Positions 27,609 to 36,832 are shown, numbered from the stretch's first letter. The stretch is DNA of 64,000 bases from Clostridiales bacterium (GCA_012800735.1 JAAZIU010000013.1:1-64000), one strand, 5' to 3'. The notes: a model not told the origin generated them from the letters alone. Program-made: numbers and translations.

Positions 27609-27637
27609 ATTATAGCATACTGCCGACGCATAATCAA
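27609..27637 (-). promoter_or_regulatory. Sigma-A promoter for the DivIVA-like gene
   Basis: On the minus strand, TTGATT (27637-27632) and TATAAT (27614-27609), 17-nt spacer. Confidence 0.7.
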
Positions 27638-27719
27638 CCGTGAAATGATAACGATTGATAAAAAATATAAGTGAAAAAGATGTTATATAAACATTATTAT
27701 ATCTTATGATTTCAGGCGG

Positions 27720-29624
27720 TTAAGATTTTCGCTTCGGTTCACGGTCTGATAAAAAGCTGCGGATTTCAGCTATAAAATCTTCGCCGAACTGTCGGTATTT
27801 ATTCTGACCGACTCCGCTGCATGAAAGAAACTGTTCGCGATCCAAAGGACTTTTTTTGACGATCTCAATGAGGGTTTTGTCAGAAAATACCATATACGGC
27901 GGGATTCCGCGGTTATCTGAAAGCTTTTTTCGAAGCGCGCGAAGCCGCTCGAACAGATCAGTTTTTCTTATCTCGGCATCGTCAAGGGCTGCGGCAGAGC
28001 CGTCACGGGGAAGCGGAACAACTTCCTCGGTTTTTTTGGCGCTTCCTTTGCTTTGATATCTCGGGTCGTTCTTTATATAGATTTTATCGTCTTTTTTGAG
28101 TTTTTCATCTCCGATTTCCAGGGTACGGTATTTACCCGTCGAATATTCAAGCAATCCGCGAGAAACAAGGGTGTCTATCAGACGCCTGATATCCGCGAGA
28201 GGCATAAGCGAAAGCGCGCCGTAATAAATCTCCTCGTCCAATCCGAGACGCTTCACCGCGTCGGTGCGGCTTCCTTTGAGCGCGTCCGCCAGGTTTGAAG
28301 CGCCTATCCCGAAACCGAATCCGTTTTCATTGAATCTGTGAAGGAATTTCAGCGCAATTCCGGCTTCCTTTGTCACATCGGTGGTCTTATATCTACCCAA
28401 ACAGTTAGCGCAGTTTCCGCAGTTGCCCGATCGCTGCTGCGTTTCACCGAAATACTCAAGAATAAAATGGCGCAGACAGCCGGGAGTCAAACAGTAATCA
28501 ACCATAAGATCGAGGCGTTTTAAGTCGCGTTCTCTGAGTTCGGCTAAGGTTTTCTCGTCGAGATCTGCGCCTTCGGAGGAATTTTCGATGAGAAACTTAC
28601 CGATTATAACATCCTGACCGCTGTAAAATAAGATACATTCGGCGGCGGCTCCGTCACGGCCGGCTCGGCCGGCTTCCTGATAATAGCTTTCCGGATTTTT
28701 CGGCATATTGTAGTGGATCACATAGCGGATATCCGGTTTGTCGATGCCCATTCCGAAAGCGTTGGTCGAAGCTATTACATCAATGCGGTCGTAGGTGAAA
28801 TCTTCCTGGTTTGCACGCCGCTCTTCGTCGTCCATACCGGCGTGGTATCTGCCGACTGAAATTCCGTCGGCCGTAAGTTTTGAGTAAAGGTCGTCTACCG
28901 TCTTTCGTGTTGAGCAATAAACAATGCCGCGGTCGGACTTATGGGCTCGAATATAATCAAGAAGCGCAGAATATTTGTTTTTCGGCTGAGCTACTTCGTA
29001 ATATAAATTATCCCGATCAAAACCGGTTACCATGACATCCGGATTGCAAAGACCGAGGTATTTTACGACATCTTCCCGAACCTGTTCGGTTGCCGTCGCG
29101 GTAAAAGCCGCGACTGTCGGGCGTTTTGAAAGGGAGCTTATAAATTCCGGGATGTCAAGGTATGAGGGACGGAAATCCTGTCCCCATTGGGATACGCAGT
29201 GCGCTTCGTCTACCGCCAAAAGAGATATTTCCACCGAGGAGGCAAAATCAAGGAATCCCTGGGTGAGCAGCCGCTCCGGCGCTACATATATGATTTTATA
29301 AAGACCGTATCTGGCGTTTGACAGCGCGAGATCGAACTGACGCTGGGTAAGCGAGCTGTTCAGATAAGCGGCGGCGACGCCGAGCTGCTTCAGCGCAGTT
29401 ACCTGATCCTTCATAAGCGAGATAAGCGGCGACACCACGAGCGTAATCCCCTGCAGCATAAGCGCCGGAATCTGATAGCAGCATGATTTGCCGGCTCCCG
29501 TCGGCATAACCGCGAAACAGTCGCGGCCGGACAAAATATCGTCTATCATCCGCTCCTGGCCGGGGCGAAAGGTGTCGTAGCCGAAAAGATTTTTGAGTAT
29601 TGTATATTTATCGTTAAAAGACAT
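27720..29624 (-). CDS. recQ: ATP-dependent DNA helicase RecQ
   Basis: 3'-5' superfamily 2 helicase in recombination and fork repair. Motifs in order: FRPGQERMIDDIL (motif 0), MPTGAGKSCCYQ (I), VVSPLISLMKDQV (Ia), AVDEAHCVSQWGQDFRPSY (II), and YYQEAGRAGRDG (VI). The zinc-binding region C-x16-C-x2-C-x2-C lies near 380-405, followed by a winged-helix RQC domain and a C-terminal HRDC domain with 'DREQFLSCSGVGQNKYRQFG'. The length of 634 residues is typical. It ends the minus-strand run that begins with the nucleoside kinase and Trk genes, 18 nt after trkH. Confidence 0.96.
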   Translation of the reverse strand: MSFNDKYTILKNLFGYDTFRPGQERMIDDILSGRDCFAVMPTGAGKSCCYQIPALMLQGITLVVSPLISLMKDQVTALKQLGVAAAYLNSSLTQRQFDLALSNARYGLYKIIYVAPERLLTQGFLDFASSVEISLLAVDEAHCVSQWGQDFRPSYLDIPEFISSLSKRPTVAAFTATATEQVREDVVKYLGLCNPDVMVTGFDRDNLYYEVAQPKNKYSALLDYIRAHKSDRGIVYCSTRKTVDDLYSKLTADGISVGRYHAGMDDEERRANQEDFTYDRIDVIASTNAFGMGIDKPDIRYVIHYNMPKNPESYYQEAGRAGRDGAAAECILFYSGQDVIIGKFLIENSSEGADLDEKTLAELRERDLKRLDLMVDYCLTPGCLRHFILEYFGETQQRSGNCGNCANCLGRYKTTDVTKEAGIALKFLHRFNENGFGFGIGASNLADALKGSRTDAVKRLGLDEEIYYGALSLMPLADIRRLIDTLVSRGLLEYSTGKYRTLEIGDEKLKKDDKIYIKNDPRYQSKGSAKKTEEVVPLPRDGSAAALDDAEIRKTDLFERLRALRKKLSDNRGIPPYMVFSDKTLIEIVKKSPLDREQFLSCSGVGQNKYRQFGEDFIAEIRSFLSDREPKRKS

Positions 29625-29642
29625 TCAAAATCCTGATTTTCA

Positions 29643-31094
29643 TTATCTTGCCTTTCTCCATGTAGTCGGAGAAAAGAGCAGCAGCACCGGAAATATTTCG
29701 AGACGGCCGATAAGCATATCCGCGCTCAGGACAAGCTTGCTGATGGCTGAATAGCCGGCAAAATTGCCCGACGGCCCGACATCGCCCAGCCCGGGAGCGA
29801 CATTGTTTAAAGCGGCCGAAACGGCGGTAAAGTTAGTTGTAAAGTCAAGATTGTCGACTGAAATCAAAAGCAGCGAGATGGCAAAAATGATACTATAAAT
29901 CCCGATATAGACTCTGACTCCGCGGGCAACTTCTCCGCTTATTGGTTTCCCGGAAATTCTCATCTGTTTCACGCTTTGCGGATGAATCATTTTTCTTATC
30001 GCAAGGCGGGCGGATTTAAATAATATGATAACCCGGCTTACCTTTAATCCCCCTCCGGTCGAGCCGGCGCAAGCGCCGATGAACATCAGTATTATGATAA
30101 CAGCTTTGGAAAATTCCGGCCATAGATTATAGTCCGTTGTTGTAAAACCGGAGCTTGAAATTATCGAACCCACATGAAACACCGATTTCAGCAACGCTTC
30201 TTCGGGATGCGGATAAAGTCTGCGGAGATCAAACATAATCGTAAGGGTGGAAACAGCAATTATCGCAAGATAAGTCAGCGTTTCCTCGTCTCGGAAAAAA
30301 GCCTTTAAATTTCCTGTCAGCAGAAGAAAATAAAGCGAGAAACTGATGCCGAAAAGAATCATAAAGACCGTGATTATTACCTGCTGCTCTGCGGTATACG
30401 AAGCGCAGCTGTCAGAAAGAACGCTGATACCGCCGGTTCCGGCGGTGCCAAAGGAAATACAGACAGCGTCGAAGACCGGCATCCTGAATATTATCAGAAG
30501 CCCGGTCATGACAGCGGTCATCACAACATAAATGCCGTAAAGGATACGAGCATTGCTGCGCATCTTCGGAACAAGCTTGCCGACGGACGGTCCCGGGCTT
30601 TCCGCTTTCATTATATGCAGACCGGTACCGCTGCCGGCACTGCGCGGCATTACCGCGATTATGAATATAAGCACTCCCATTCCGCCGAGCCAGTTTGTAA
30701 AGCAGCGCCAATACTGCATGCTCCGCGGCAGCGCCTCAATATCCGTAAGGGTGGTAGCGCCGGTGGTGGTAAATCCGGATATGCACTCAAACAGCGCGTC
30801 TATATAGTTCGGTATCGAACCGCTTAAGGTATACGGCAACGCTCCGACAGCCGACAGCACGATCCATGCAAGCGCGACGGTTACATAGCCCTCTTTTGCG
30901 TATACTTTGCTGAAGTCCGCCTTTAATATTATACCCCCGGCTCCGAGCAGAAAACAAAAGGCTATAACCTCTGCAAAAGCGATAATTGATGCTCTTTCGC
31001 GAAGGACCGCGGCGATTATCAGCGGCGGAATCATGAAGACTCCTTCAAGAGCAAGCATATATCCGATATATTTCAGAAGAACCCTTTTATTTAT
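29643..31094 (-). CDS. trkH: TrkH/KtrB-family potassium transporter, copy 1 (probable AUA start)
   Basis: Membrane subunit of the Trk K+ uptake system, which works with TrkA. It has four M1-P-M2 repeats; selectivity-filter-like glycine segments include SGFTTTGATTL and GFTTTDY, plus SGGGLKVSR-type loops. The first in-frame ATG (31058) has no ribosome site. Extending upstream gives AUA-Asn-Lys-Arg-Val-Leu-Leu-Lys, which matches the usual 'MNKR..LK' N-terminus of the family. AUA 31094-31092 lies 9 nt after GGAG (31107-31104), and a TGA stop precedes it two codons upstream of that spacing. This gives 483 residues, exactly as in copy 2. Confidence 0.92.
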   Translation of the reverse strand: MNKRVLLKYIGYMLALEGVFMIPPLIIAAVLRERASIIAFAEVIAFCFLLGAGGIILKADFSKVYAKEGYVTVALAWIVLSAVGALPYTLSGSIPNYIDALFECISGFTTTGATTLTDIEALPRSMQYWRCFTNWLGGMGVLIFIIAVMPRSAGSGTGLHIMKAESPGPSVGKLVPKMRSNARILYGIYVVMTAVMTGLLIIFRMPVFDAVCISFGTAGTGGISVLSDSCASYTAEQQVIITVFMILFGISFSLYFLLLTGNLKAFFRDEETLTYLAIIAVSTLTIMFDLRRLYPHPEEALLKSVFHVGSIISSSGFTTTDYNLWPEFSKAVIIILMFIGACAGSTGGGLKVSRVIILFKSARLAIRKMIHPQSVKQMRISGKPISGEVARGVRVYIGIYSIIFAISLLLISVDNLDFTTNFTAVSAALNNVAPGLGDVGPSGNFAGYSAISKLVLSADMLIGRLEIFPVLLLFSPTTWRKAR

Positions 31095-31107
31095 AAAATA
31101 TCACTCC
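31092..31107 (-). promoter_or_regulatory. Shine-Dalgarno and putative AUA start of trkH copy 1
   Basis: Minus strand: GGAG 31107-31104, 9-nt spacer, AUA 31094-31092. The alternative ATG at 31058 has no good site upstream. Confidence 0.6.
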
Positions 31108-31171
31108 AATCAACCGGAAAGCAGGCAACGCCAAAATAATTTCCGGTAATGAATATGATTTCCGAAAATCA

Positions 31172-32623
31172 CTAAACCGCCCTTCTCCATGTCGCGGGAG
31201 AGAAGAGCAGCAGCATCGGGAACAATTCAAGACGGCCGATAAGCATATCTGCGCTCAGGACAAGTTTGCTTATATATGAGTAGGAAGCGAAATTGCCGGT
31301 CGGTCCGACCCCGCCGAGACCGGGACCAATATTATTTATAGTAGCGGCAACTGCGGTAAAATTAGTTACAAAGTCGAAATTATCGAAGGAAATCACAAAA
31401 AGCGAGAGCGCGAATATAATACAGTAAACACTTATATATATGCTAACGCCACTTACAGTGTCTGCATCAACGGTTTTTCCGGAGATTCTAACATGCTTGA
31501 CAGCTTGCGGGTGGATCATCTTCTTTACCGCGAGGCGGGAGGATTTGAGCAGGATAAGGATACGGCTTACCTTCAGTCCTCCGCCGGTTGAGCCGGCGCT
31601 GGCTCCGATGAACATGAGCGTTATAAGGATGGTTTTTGAAAGTTCCGGCCACTTGTTGAAATCGGTTGTAGCAAAGCCGGAAGTCGTTATTATCGAACCC
31701 ACCTGAAACGCCGAATCCTTCAGCGCTTCTCCCCAGTTAGAGTAAAAACCGCGGATATTGAACATAATAACCAAAGTCGAGACGGCTATTATCCCAAGAT
31801 AAGTCATTGTCTCCTCATCTCGGAATACCGCTTTGATGTTTCCTATAAGCATAAGAAAATACATCGAAAAATTAATACCGAAAAGTATCATGAAGACAGT
31901 TATTATTATCTGCTGAGCCGAAGTATATGATGCGCAGCTGTCCGCCAATATCCCGAATCCTCCGGTTCCGGCGGTTCCGAAAGTGATGCAGACGGCGTCG
32001 AAAACCGGCATTCTGAAAATTATCAGGATAACCGCCATTAATACGGTCATCGCAACGTAAATGCCGTAAAGAATCCTTGCGTTGCTGCGCATTTTCGGGA
32101 CGAATTTGCCTACCGACGGTCCGGGGCTTTCCGCTCTCAATATATGCAGACTGGTACCGCTGCCGGGATTGAGTGGCATTATCGCAAGAATGAACACAAG
32201 AACTCCCATGCCGCCGAGCCAATGGGTAAAGCTGCGCCAATAAAGCATACTGCGCGGCAGGGCTTCAACATTTTTCAGTATGCTTGCGCCGGTGGTGGTA
32301 AATCCGGAGATACACTCAAAAACAGCGTCTATATAATGGGGGATTGAACCGCTTAATGTAAAAGGCAGCGCGCCGATAAGAGAGAGCAGGATCCAGGCAA
32401 GCGCTACGGTTACATAACCCTCTTTTGCATATACCTTGCTGAAATCCGCTTTCAAAATAATTCCGGCGGCTCCGATAACCAAACAAATTCCGATAACCTC
32501 CGCAAAAGCAATCGCCGAGGCAGTTTCGTCGAGTACAATGGATATTATCAGCGCCGGAATCATGAAAGCGCCCTCGAGAGCAAGCATATATCCGATATAT
32601 TTAAAAACAATCTTTTTATTTAT
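31172..32623 (-). CDS. trkH: TrkH/KtrB-family potassium transporter, copy 2 (probable AUA start)
   Basis: Tandem paralog of the gene at 29643-31094, very similar along its whole length (both share NYIDA/HYIDA, ALPRSM.YWR, GPSVGKLVPKMRSNARILYGIYV-type segments). It carries the same filter-like motifs (SGFTTTGAS, SGFATTDF). As in copy 1, the first ATG (32587) lacks a ribosome site. In-frame AUA 32623-32621 starts Asn-Lys-Lys-Ile-Val-Phe-Lys, and GGGAG (32637-32633) lies 9 nt upstream. It is directly downstream of trkA, so this is the likely primary partner. Confidence 0.92.
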   Translation of the reverse strand: MNKKIVFKYIGYMLALEGAFMIPALIISIVLDETASAIAFAEVIGICLVIGAAGIILKADFSKVYAKEGYVTVALAWILLSLIGALPFTLSGSIPHYIDAVFECISGFTTTGASILKNVEALPRSMLYWRSFTHWLGGMGVLVFILAIMPLNPGSGTSLHILRAESPGPSVGKFVPKMRSNARILYGIYVAMTVLMAVILIIFRMPVFDAVCITFGTAGTGGFGILADSCASYTSAQQIIITVFMILFGINFSMYFLMLIGNIKAVFRDEETMTYLGIIAVSTLVIMFNIRGFYSNWGEALKDSAFQVGSIITTSGFATTDFNKWPELSKTILITLMFIGASAGSTGGGLKVSRILILLKSSRLAVKKMIHPQAVKHVRISGKTVDADTVSGVSIYISVYCIIFALSLFVISFDNFDFVTNFTAVAATINNIGPGLGGVGPTGNFASYSYISKLVLSADMLIGRLELFPMLLLFSPATWRRAV

Positions 32624-32637
32624 AAAATATCACTCCC
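32621..32637 (-). promoter_or_regulatory. Shine-Dalgarno and putative AUA start of trkH copy 2
   Basis: Minus strand: GGGAG 32637-32633, 9-nt spacer, AUA 32623-32621; the layout matches copy 1. Confidence 0.6.
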
Positions 32638-32665
32638 ATCAACGGAAAATGACGCGGGAAACGCA

Positions 32666-34039
32666 TCACTGACTGTCGGTAAAAATATCGTTCAGCTCCA
32701 AAACAGTATGCTCTGCCGTGGTTACGATTATAACCGTATCATCTATCTGCAGATAATCGGAACCGCCCGGGAAAATGACTTTGCCCATTCTTGTAATGCA
32801 GGCGACAAGCAGATCCTTGCGGAACGGAATTCTGCTGAACGGTACCCCCAGATGCTTGGTGTCGGCGCCGACTTCGAATTCTATCGCTTCTGCTTTTTCG
32901 TCCACGATGCGATGGAGGGTAATGGCTGTGCCGCTGCCGCTGCTGCCGCTCGACATCGCGCGGACATAGCGCAGAATGTCGGTAGTTATAAGCTCCGTCG
33001 GGCAGACGGTGGAACCGATGCCCTTGTCGGCAAAAAGCACGTTATATTCGTTATGATCTAATTTGGTAATCGTCTTTGGCACTCCTGCCTTTGACGAAAA
33101 CATCGAGATAACGATATTCATCTCATCAACTCCGGTAAGAGTGACAACGGCGTCGGTTTCATCGATCCGCTCGGCTCTTAAAACTTCGTGTGAGCTGCCG
33201 TCGTCGTGAATTATAAGCGCCTTCGGAAGGCGTTCGGCAAGCTCGTTTGCGCGCTTTTCGTCTATCTCGATTATCTTTACGCCGATACCGACGTTTATAA
33301 GGTCATCGGCGAGATATTCAGCTATTGTCGAGCCGCCGATTATCATAACGTTTCTGATTTTTTGAGCGTCCAGCTCAAGCTGCTTTATGACCTTTGCGAG
33401 ATCTCGACGCGGCGCGGTTATCGTGATTTTATCGCCTGAGCGGAAGACAAATCCGCCTCTCGGGATTATAACCTCTCCGTCACGCTCGACGGCGCAGACG
33501 AGGATATGTCGCCGAAGCTCCCCCTTCATGTCGTCAATGCGGCGATTGGTAAGCGCATTTTTTTCGTCAAGCAGAAGTTCCACAAGCTCGACGCGTCCCT
33601 TCGCGAAGGCGTCAAGGTTAAGAAATGACGGAAATTCAAGGGAACGGAAAATCTGATGCGCAGTCATAAGCTCCGGGTTTATTGCCATCGAAAGTCCCAA
33701 ATCCTCGCGAAGATATTGAATCTGCTGGTTATATTCCGAATTTCGAACCCTTGAAATGGTATGGCTGCAGCCGAGTTTTTTTGCAAGAATGCAGCAAAGC
33801 AGGTTAGTTTCATCACTTGACGTCACCGCTACCATAAGGTCGCAGTTTGCGATATCCGCCTCGCGCTGCACTTCAAGCGACGCGCCGTTTCCTGAAACGA
33901 CAAGAACGTCAAGCCGCTCCTGTGAACGCTGTAAAACATCTGGATCCGAATCTATCAGAACAAGATCATGCCCTTCTTTGGATAACTGTTTTGCCAGCGT
34001 AAATCCGACATTGCCGTCGCCTATTATAGCTATTTTCAT
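32666..34039 (-). CDS. trkA: TrkA, NAD-binding regulatory subunit of Trk potassium uptake
   Basis: The 457-residue cytosolic protein has two RCK (TrkA-N) domains, each followed by a TrkA-C domain. The first Rossmann motif is IIGDGNVGFTLAKQL; the second is MIIGGSTIAEYLADDL, with fewer glycines. Acidic residues at the ends of strand 2 (IDSD, IEIDEK) fit NAD(H) binding. TrkA gates TrkH in response to nucleotide. It overlaps the kinase stop by 4 nt and is followed by two trkH genes. Confidence 0.95.
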   Translation of the reverse strand: MKIAIIGDGNVGFTLAKQLSKEGHDLVLIDSDPDVLQRSQERLDVLVVSGNGASLEVQREADIANCDLMVAVTSSDETNLLCCILAKKLGCSHTISRVRNSEYNQQIQYLREDLGLSMAINPELMTAHQIFRSLEFPSFLNLDAFAKGRVELVELLLDEKNALTNRRIDDMKGELRRHILVCAVERDGEVIIPRGGFVFRSGDKITITAPRRDLAKVIKQLELDAQKIRNVMIIGGSTIAEYLADDLINVGIGVKIIEIDEKRANELAERLPKALIIHDDGSSHEVLRAERIDETDAVVTLTGVDEMNIVISMFSSKAGVPKTITKLDHNEYNVLFADKGIGSTVCPTELITTDILRYVRAMSSGSSGSGTAITLHRIVDEKAEAIEFEVGADTKHLGVPFSRIPFRKDLLVACITRMGKVIFPGGSDYLQIDDTVIIVTTAEHTVLELNDIFTDSQ

Positions 34040-34623
34040 AAAATTCCGTCTTTCTTCAGCAGCTGCGTTTTCTTTCTCTCGGTATTTAAAATTGCCTCGT
34101 AAGCGCGTATCACTCCGTCACCGAATCCGTTTTCGTTATCCAGCATCAGATCGGCGTATTTCGACGAGGGGATTGAATACTCCCTCTCTCTGTATCTTAC
34201 GGTGGCAAGGTAGTAATCGGCTATCTCTTCGAGTGTCTGATTCTTTATTATCAAATTGCGTTTTATCCGCCGGTAAAGCCGGGTCTCGATAGATGCGGTA
34301 ACGTATATTTTATAGTCGCACAGCTCGCGCAGCTCGTCTATGCAGAACAGAAAGGCTCCGTCGAGGAGCAGATATTTGATTCCGCTTGAGATTTCATTTT
34401 TTATAAAATCATAAGCCGCCGGGCGGTTGATCGAGTCGGGATGGTTCCAGTCGGGGTATTCCTCCCCGTCAAGCGGAGATATTATCCGCGGCAGCTCTTT
34501 TTTATAAAACTTGTCGAGAAGTATATAAGAGGTACTCTCGCCTAAAATCGGAATGAGGTTTTCGCAAAGCGTTGATTTCCCGCTTGCCGAAGCTCCGGAT
34601 ACGCCGATAACAAATGCTTTCAT
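34036..34623 (-). CDS. Uridine kinase-like nucleoside kinase (P-loop)
   Basis: The 195-residue protein has Walker A GASASGKST at residues 9-17, DKFY (metal and substrate region), 'PDWNHPDSINRPA', resembling the 'nfDhPdAfd' motif of uridine kinases, and the lid stretch RLYRRIKRN. This supports phosphorylation of a nucleoside or related small substrate. It is shorter and more divergent than Udk, so the exact substrate is open. Its last 4 nt overlap trkA, an unusual pairing probably due only to operon structure. Confidence 0.8.
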   Translation of the reverse strand: MKAFVIGVSGASASGKSTLCENLIPILGESTSYILLDKFYKKELPRIISPLDGEEYPDWNHPDSINRPAAYDFIKNEISSGIKYLLLDGAFLFCIDELRELCDYKIYVTASIETRLYRRIKRNLIIKNQTLEEIADYYLATVRYREREYSIPSSKYADLMLDNENGFGDGVIRAYEAILNTERKKTQLLKKDGIL

Positions 34624-34742
34624 AATACAATTATACCTTGTTTTATCGTTATATTTATTTTGAATCGGTAAATATTACGGAATAATATTATGGCGGATAG
34701 CCGATTATTAAGTAAAATATGAGGGTTATTATTTCAAAGCCC

Positions 34743-34771
34743 TTGACAAAATCTCCCGGATAGGGTAAAAT
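34743..34771 (+). promoter_or_regulatory. Sigma-A promoter for the isomerase at 34809
   Basis: TTGACA 34743-34748, 17-nt spacer, TAAAAT 34766-34771. Confidence 0.82.
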
Positions 34772-34808
34772 AAGACTAATCAATTATGTGATTCACGGAG
34801 GTATCAAT

Positions 34809-35609
34809 ATGTTTACTTTATCCATCGCAGGCGGCTGGCTGCCCGGTAATTATTATGAGAAATACGCGGCGGCTAAAAAATACGGATTCAAAGCGCTTGA
34901 GATGCTCGGCTGGACCGGAGTTGATCTCGACCGCGCAAGAAACGCAATCGATGAGAGTGGCGTGGCGCTTTCCGCAATTCTTACCCAGTCTACCGATCCC
35001 GAAATTCAAAAGAAGCTGGACAACAGCCACGGTATCGTCTGGGAAGACCTTTACGACGATTATGTCAAAGCGATGACCGAGACGATAAACGCCGCAGTTA
35101 AACTCAACTGCCGTCAGGTAGTCGCAGTTTCCGGAAACGAGCGCAGCGATGTTGAAAGATACACTCAGCACCTTAACATCGTAAAAGCGCTTGCCCGCGT
35201 TGCTCCGATTGCAGAAGACGCCGGAGTTACCATTGTACTAGAGCCGCTCAATATTCTCGTTGACCATATGGGTTATTATCTTGTGACATCAAAAGAAGGC
35301 TTTGATGTCATCCGCGAAGTCGGAAGCCCGAATGTCAGGCTGCTGTATGACGTTTATCACCAGCAGATCTCAGAAGGAAACATCATCAACAATATCAAGA
35401 ACAATATTGATCTGATAGGACACATCCATTTGGGCGACGTTCCCGGACGCAGGGAACCCGGAACCGGCGAGATAAATTACCGCAATGTCTTCAAAGCTAT
35501 CTGCGAATCCGGCTATACCAAATACGCCGCTCTCGAGTGCGGACTTACCACCGACCTTGATACCGGTGTCAAGAATATGCGCGCTCTTACCGACGGATAC
35601 GCCGACTGA
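34809..35609 (+). CDS. Sugar phosphate isomerase/epimerase family protein (AP endonuclease 2 fold)
   Basis: The 266-residue TIM-barrel protein resembles hydroxypyruvate isomerase and tagatose/psicose epimerase relatives. Likely metal ligands are Glu in VLEPLN (near 145), Asp/His in LLYDVYHQQ, His in GHIHLGDVPGR and Glu in AALECG. The start ATG 34809 lies 6 nt after CGGAGGT; an upstream ATG at 34788 would place the ribosome site inside the gene. It is flanked by its own promoter and terminator, so it is monocistronic. The substrate is not known. Confidence 0.88.
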   Translation: MFTLSIAGGWLPGNYYEKYAAAKKYGFKALEMLGWTGVDLDRARNAIDESGVALSAILTQSTDPEIQKKLDNSHGIVWEDLYDDYVKAMTETINAAVKLNCRQVVAVSGNERSDVERYTQHLNIVKALARVAPIAEDAGVTIVLEPLNILVDHMGYYLVTSKEGFDVIREVGSPNVRLLYDVYHQQISEGNIINNIKNNIDLIGHIHLGDVPGRREPGTGEINYRNVFKAICESGYTKYAALECGLTTDLDTGVKNMRALTDGYAD

Positions 35610-35623
35610 TTATCAGCCTAAGC

Positions 35624-35660
35624 GGGATGACGGGGACTTCCCCGTCGTCCCTTTTTATTT
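35624..35660 (+). terminator. Terminator between the isomerase and the convergent sialidase-like gene
   Basis: GGGATGACGGGGA (35624-35636) pairs with TCCCCGTCGTCCC (35639-35651, one G-T), then CTTTTTATTT-type tail. Confidence 0.88.
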
Positions 35661-35665
35661 TATGT

Positions 35666-36646
35666 TTATATATCCAGCTCTTCTTTTTCGATTCTGAGGC
35701 AGGACAGAGCGGTAAAATCATCACGCTCGAAAAAGACGCAGACGGAGCCGTCCGGATTTATCGCGATATCGGCGTAACCGGCTTTGTCGTAAATTATCTT
35801 TCTGCTTTTGGTGCCGAGACCGTCCGGCGACAGGCGGGTGATGCAGAGCTGTCTGCGTTCCTTTTCCGAATAGCAGTTGACGAAATATATATCGTCTCCG
35901 CGACGGCAGGCAGAACCGAAGCAGACGGGATCGACAAGTTCATAGTCAAAGCGAGGTTCGGTAAATCTGCCGTCTTTTTCGTATACATATCCGCGGCGGC
36001 GCTCCGGCGAAACGTTGCGGAGATTGAAAATTATTCTGCCGTCGGGAAGGGCTGCCGCGGCAGTCTCGCTTGGATCTTTGAGACAGCCTTTTATATACTC
36101 CCGGGCGGGATACCATTTGCCGTTTTCGCAATAAAGCGCGCTTACGACCGACGGGGCGTGCGGCCGAGGAGCGCCGGGGGTTCCTTCCCCGTTCGCCATC
36201 CAGACCGGGACGATTATCCTTCCGGCTGAAACAATACCGTGACCGGGACCGGGTGCTATAACATTATATTGCCAAAGCTCCTTCAAATCGTCCGCCGCGT
36301 CTATCCGCTCCGGTTTTGAGAATGTTTTGCCTTTATCGTCGGAATATATGGTAAAAACATCGTAATAATCTATTGCGTAAACAAGACGCAGCCGACTTCC
36401 TTCGGCTATAAGAGTGGGGTTGTTGACCGCTAAATTACCTGAATAAGCCGGCTGACGGTAATATCCCCAGGTAATTCCGCCGTCTTCGCTTACCGCAGTT
36501 TCAATGGCTCTTGTATCCCAGTCGTTGAGAGTTTCTCTGCATTCATAGGCGCAGATAAGCGTCCCGCAGTCAAGCGAAACTATGGCGGGTATCCTGTGCC
36601 AGGCAAAGCCGTGTTCACCCCGCCGTATCACATCTGTTATGATCAT
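35666..36646 (-). CDS. Sialidase-like BNR/Asp-box beta-propeller protein (GH33-like)
   Basis: The 326-residue protein starts at ATG 36646 with CGGAGGA 8-9 nt upstream; an ATG at 36742 has no site and adds residues unlike the family. HRIPAIV (17-23) matches the sialidase 'YRIP' motif with its substrate-binding Arg. Two Asp boxes are visible: SEDGGITW (about 54-61) and SDDKGKTF (about 102-109). Later Glu, Arg and Tyr (SETAAAALPDG, NLRN, AGYADIAI) could complete the active site. There is no signal peptide, so it should be cytosolic. The substrate may be sialic acid or another acidic sugar. Confidence 0.8.
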   Translation of the reverse strand: MIITDVIRRGEHGFAWHRIPAIVSLDCGTLICAYECRETLNDWDTRAIETAVSEDGGITWGYYRQPAYSGNLAVNNPTLIAEGSRLRLVYAIDYYDVFTIYSDDKGKTFSKPERIDAADDLKELWQYNVIAPGPGHGIVSAGRIIVPVWMANGEGTPGAPRPHAPSVVSALYCENGKWYPAREYIKGCLKDPSETAAAALPDGRIIFNLRNVSPERRRGYVYEKDGRFTEPRFDYELVDPVCFGSACRRGDDIYFVNCYSEKERRQLCITRLSPDGLGTKSRKIIYDKAGYADIAINPDGSVCVFFERDDFTALSCLRIEKEELDI

Positions 36647-36771
36647 TGGAACTGTCCTCCGATATTTTATTGATATTCCCGTAAAGAATAAATAAACCGT
36701 TTTCATTTTTATAATTATATCACAGAAGAAACCGTTTTTCAATAAGCAAGCGACTTTTTTGGTATTCCCGC

Positions 36772-36800
36772 TTGAAATTTCTTACGGTATATGGTATTAT
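36772..36800 (+). promoter_or_regulatory. Sigma-A promoter for the ComEC-type hydrolase
   Basis: TTGAAA 36772-36777, 17-nt spacer, TATTAT 36795-36800. It excludes an upstream ATG at 36791 as the start. Confidence 0.75.
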
Positions 36801-36832
36801 GTTTTTATACAAAACAACGGAATAATGGGATT

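Noticed and set aside
35627-36229. 200-codon plus-strand frame after the isomerase
   Set aside because: It begins inside a terminator and is antisense to the sialidase-like gene.
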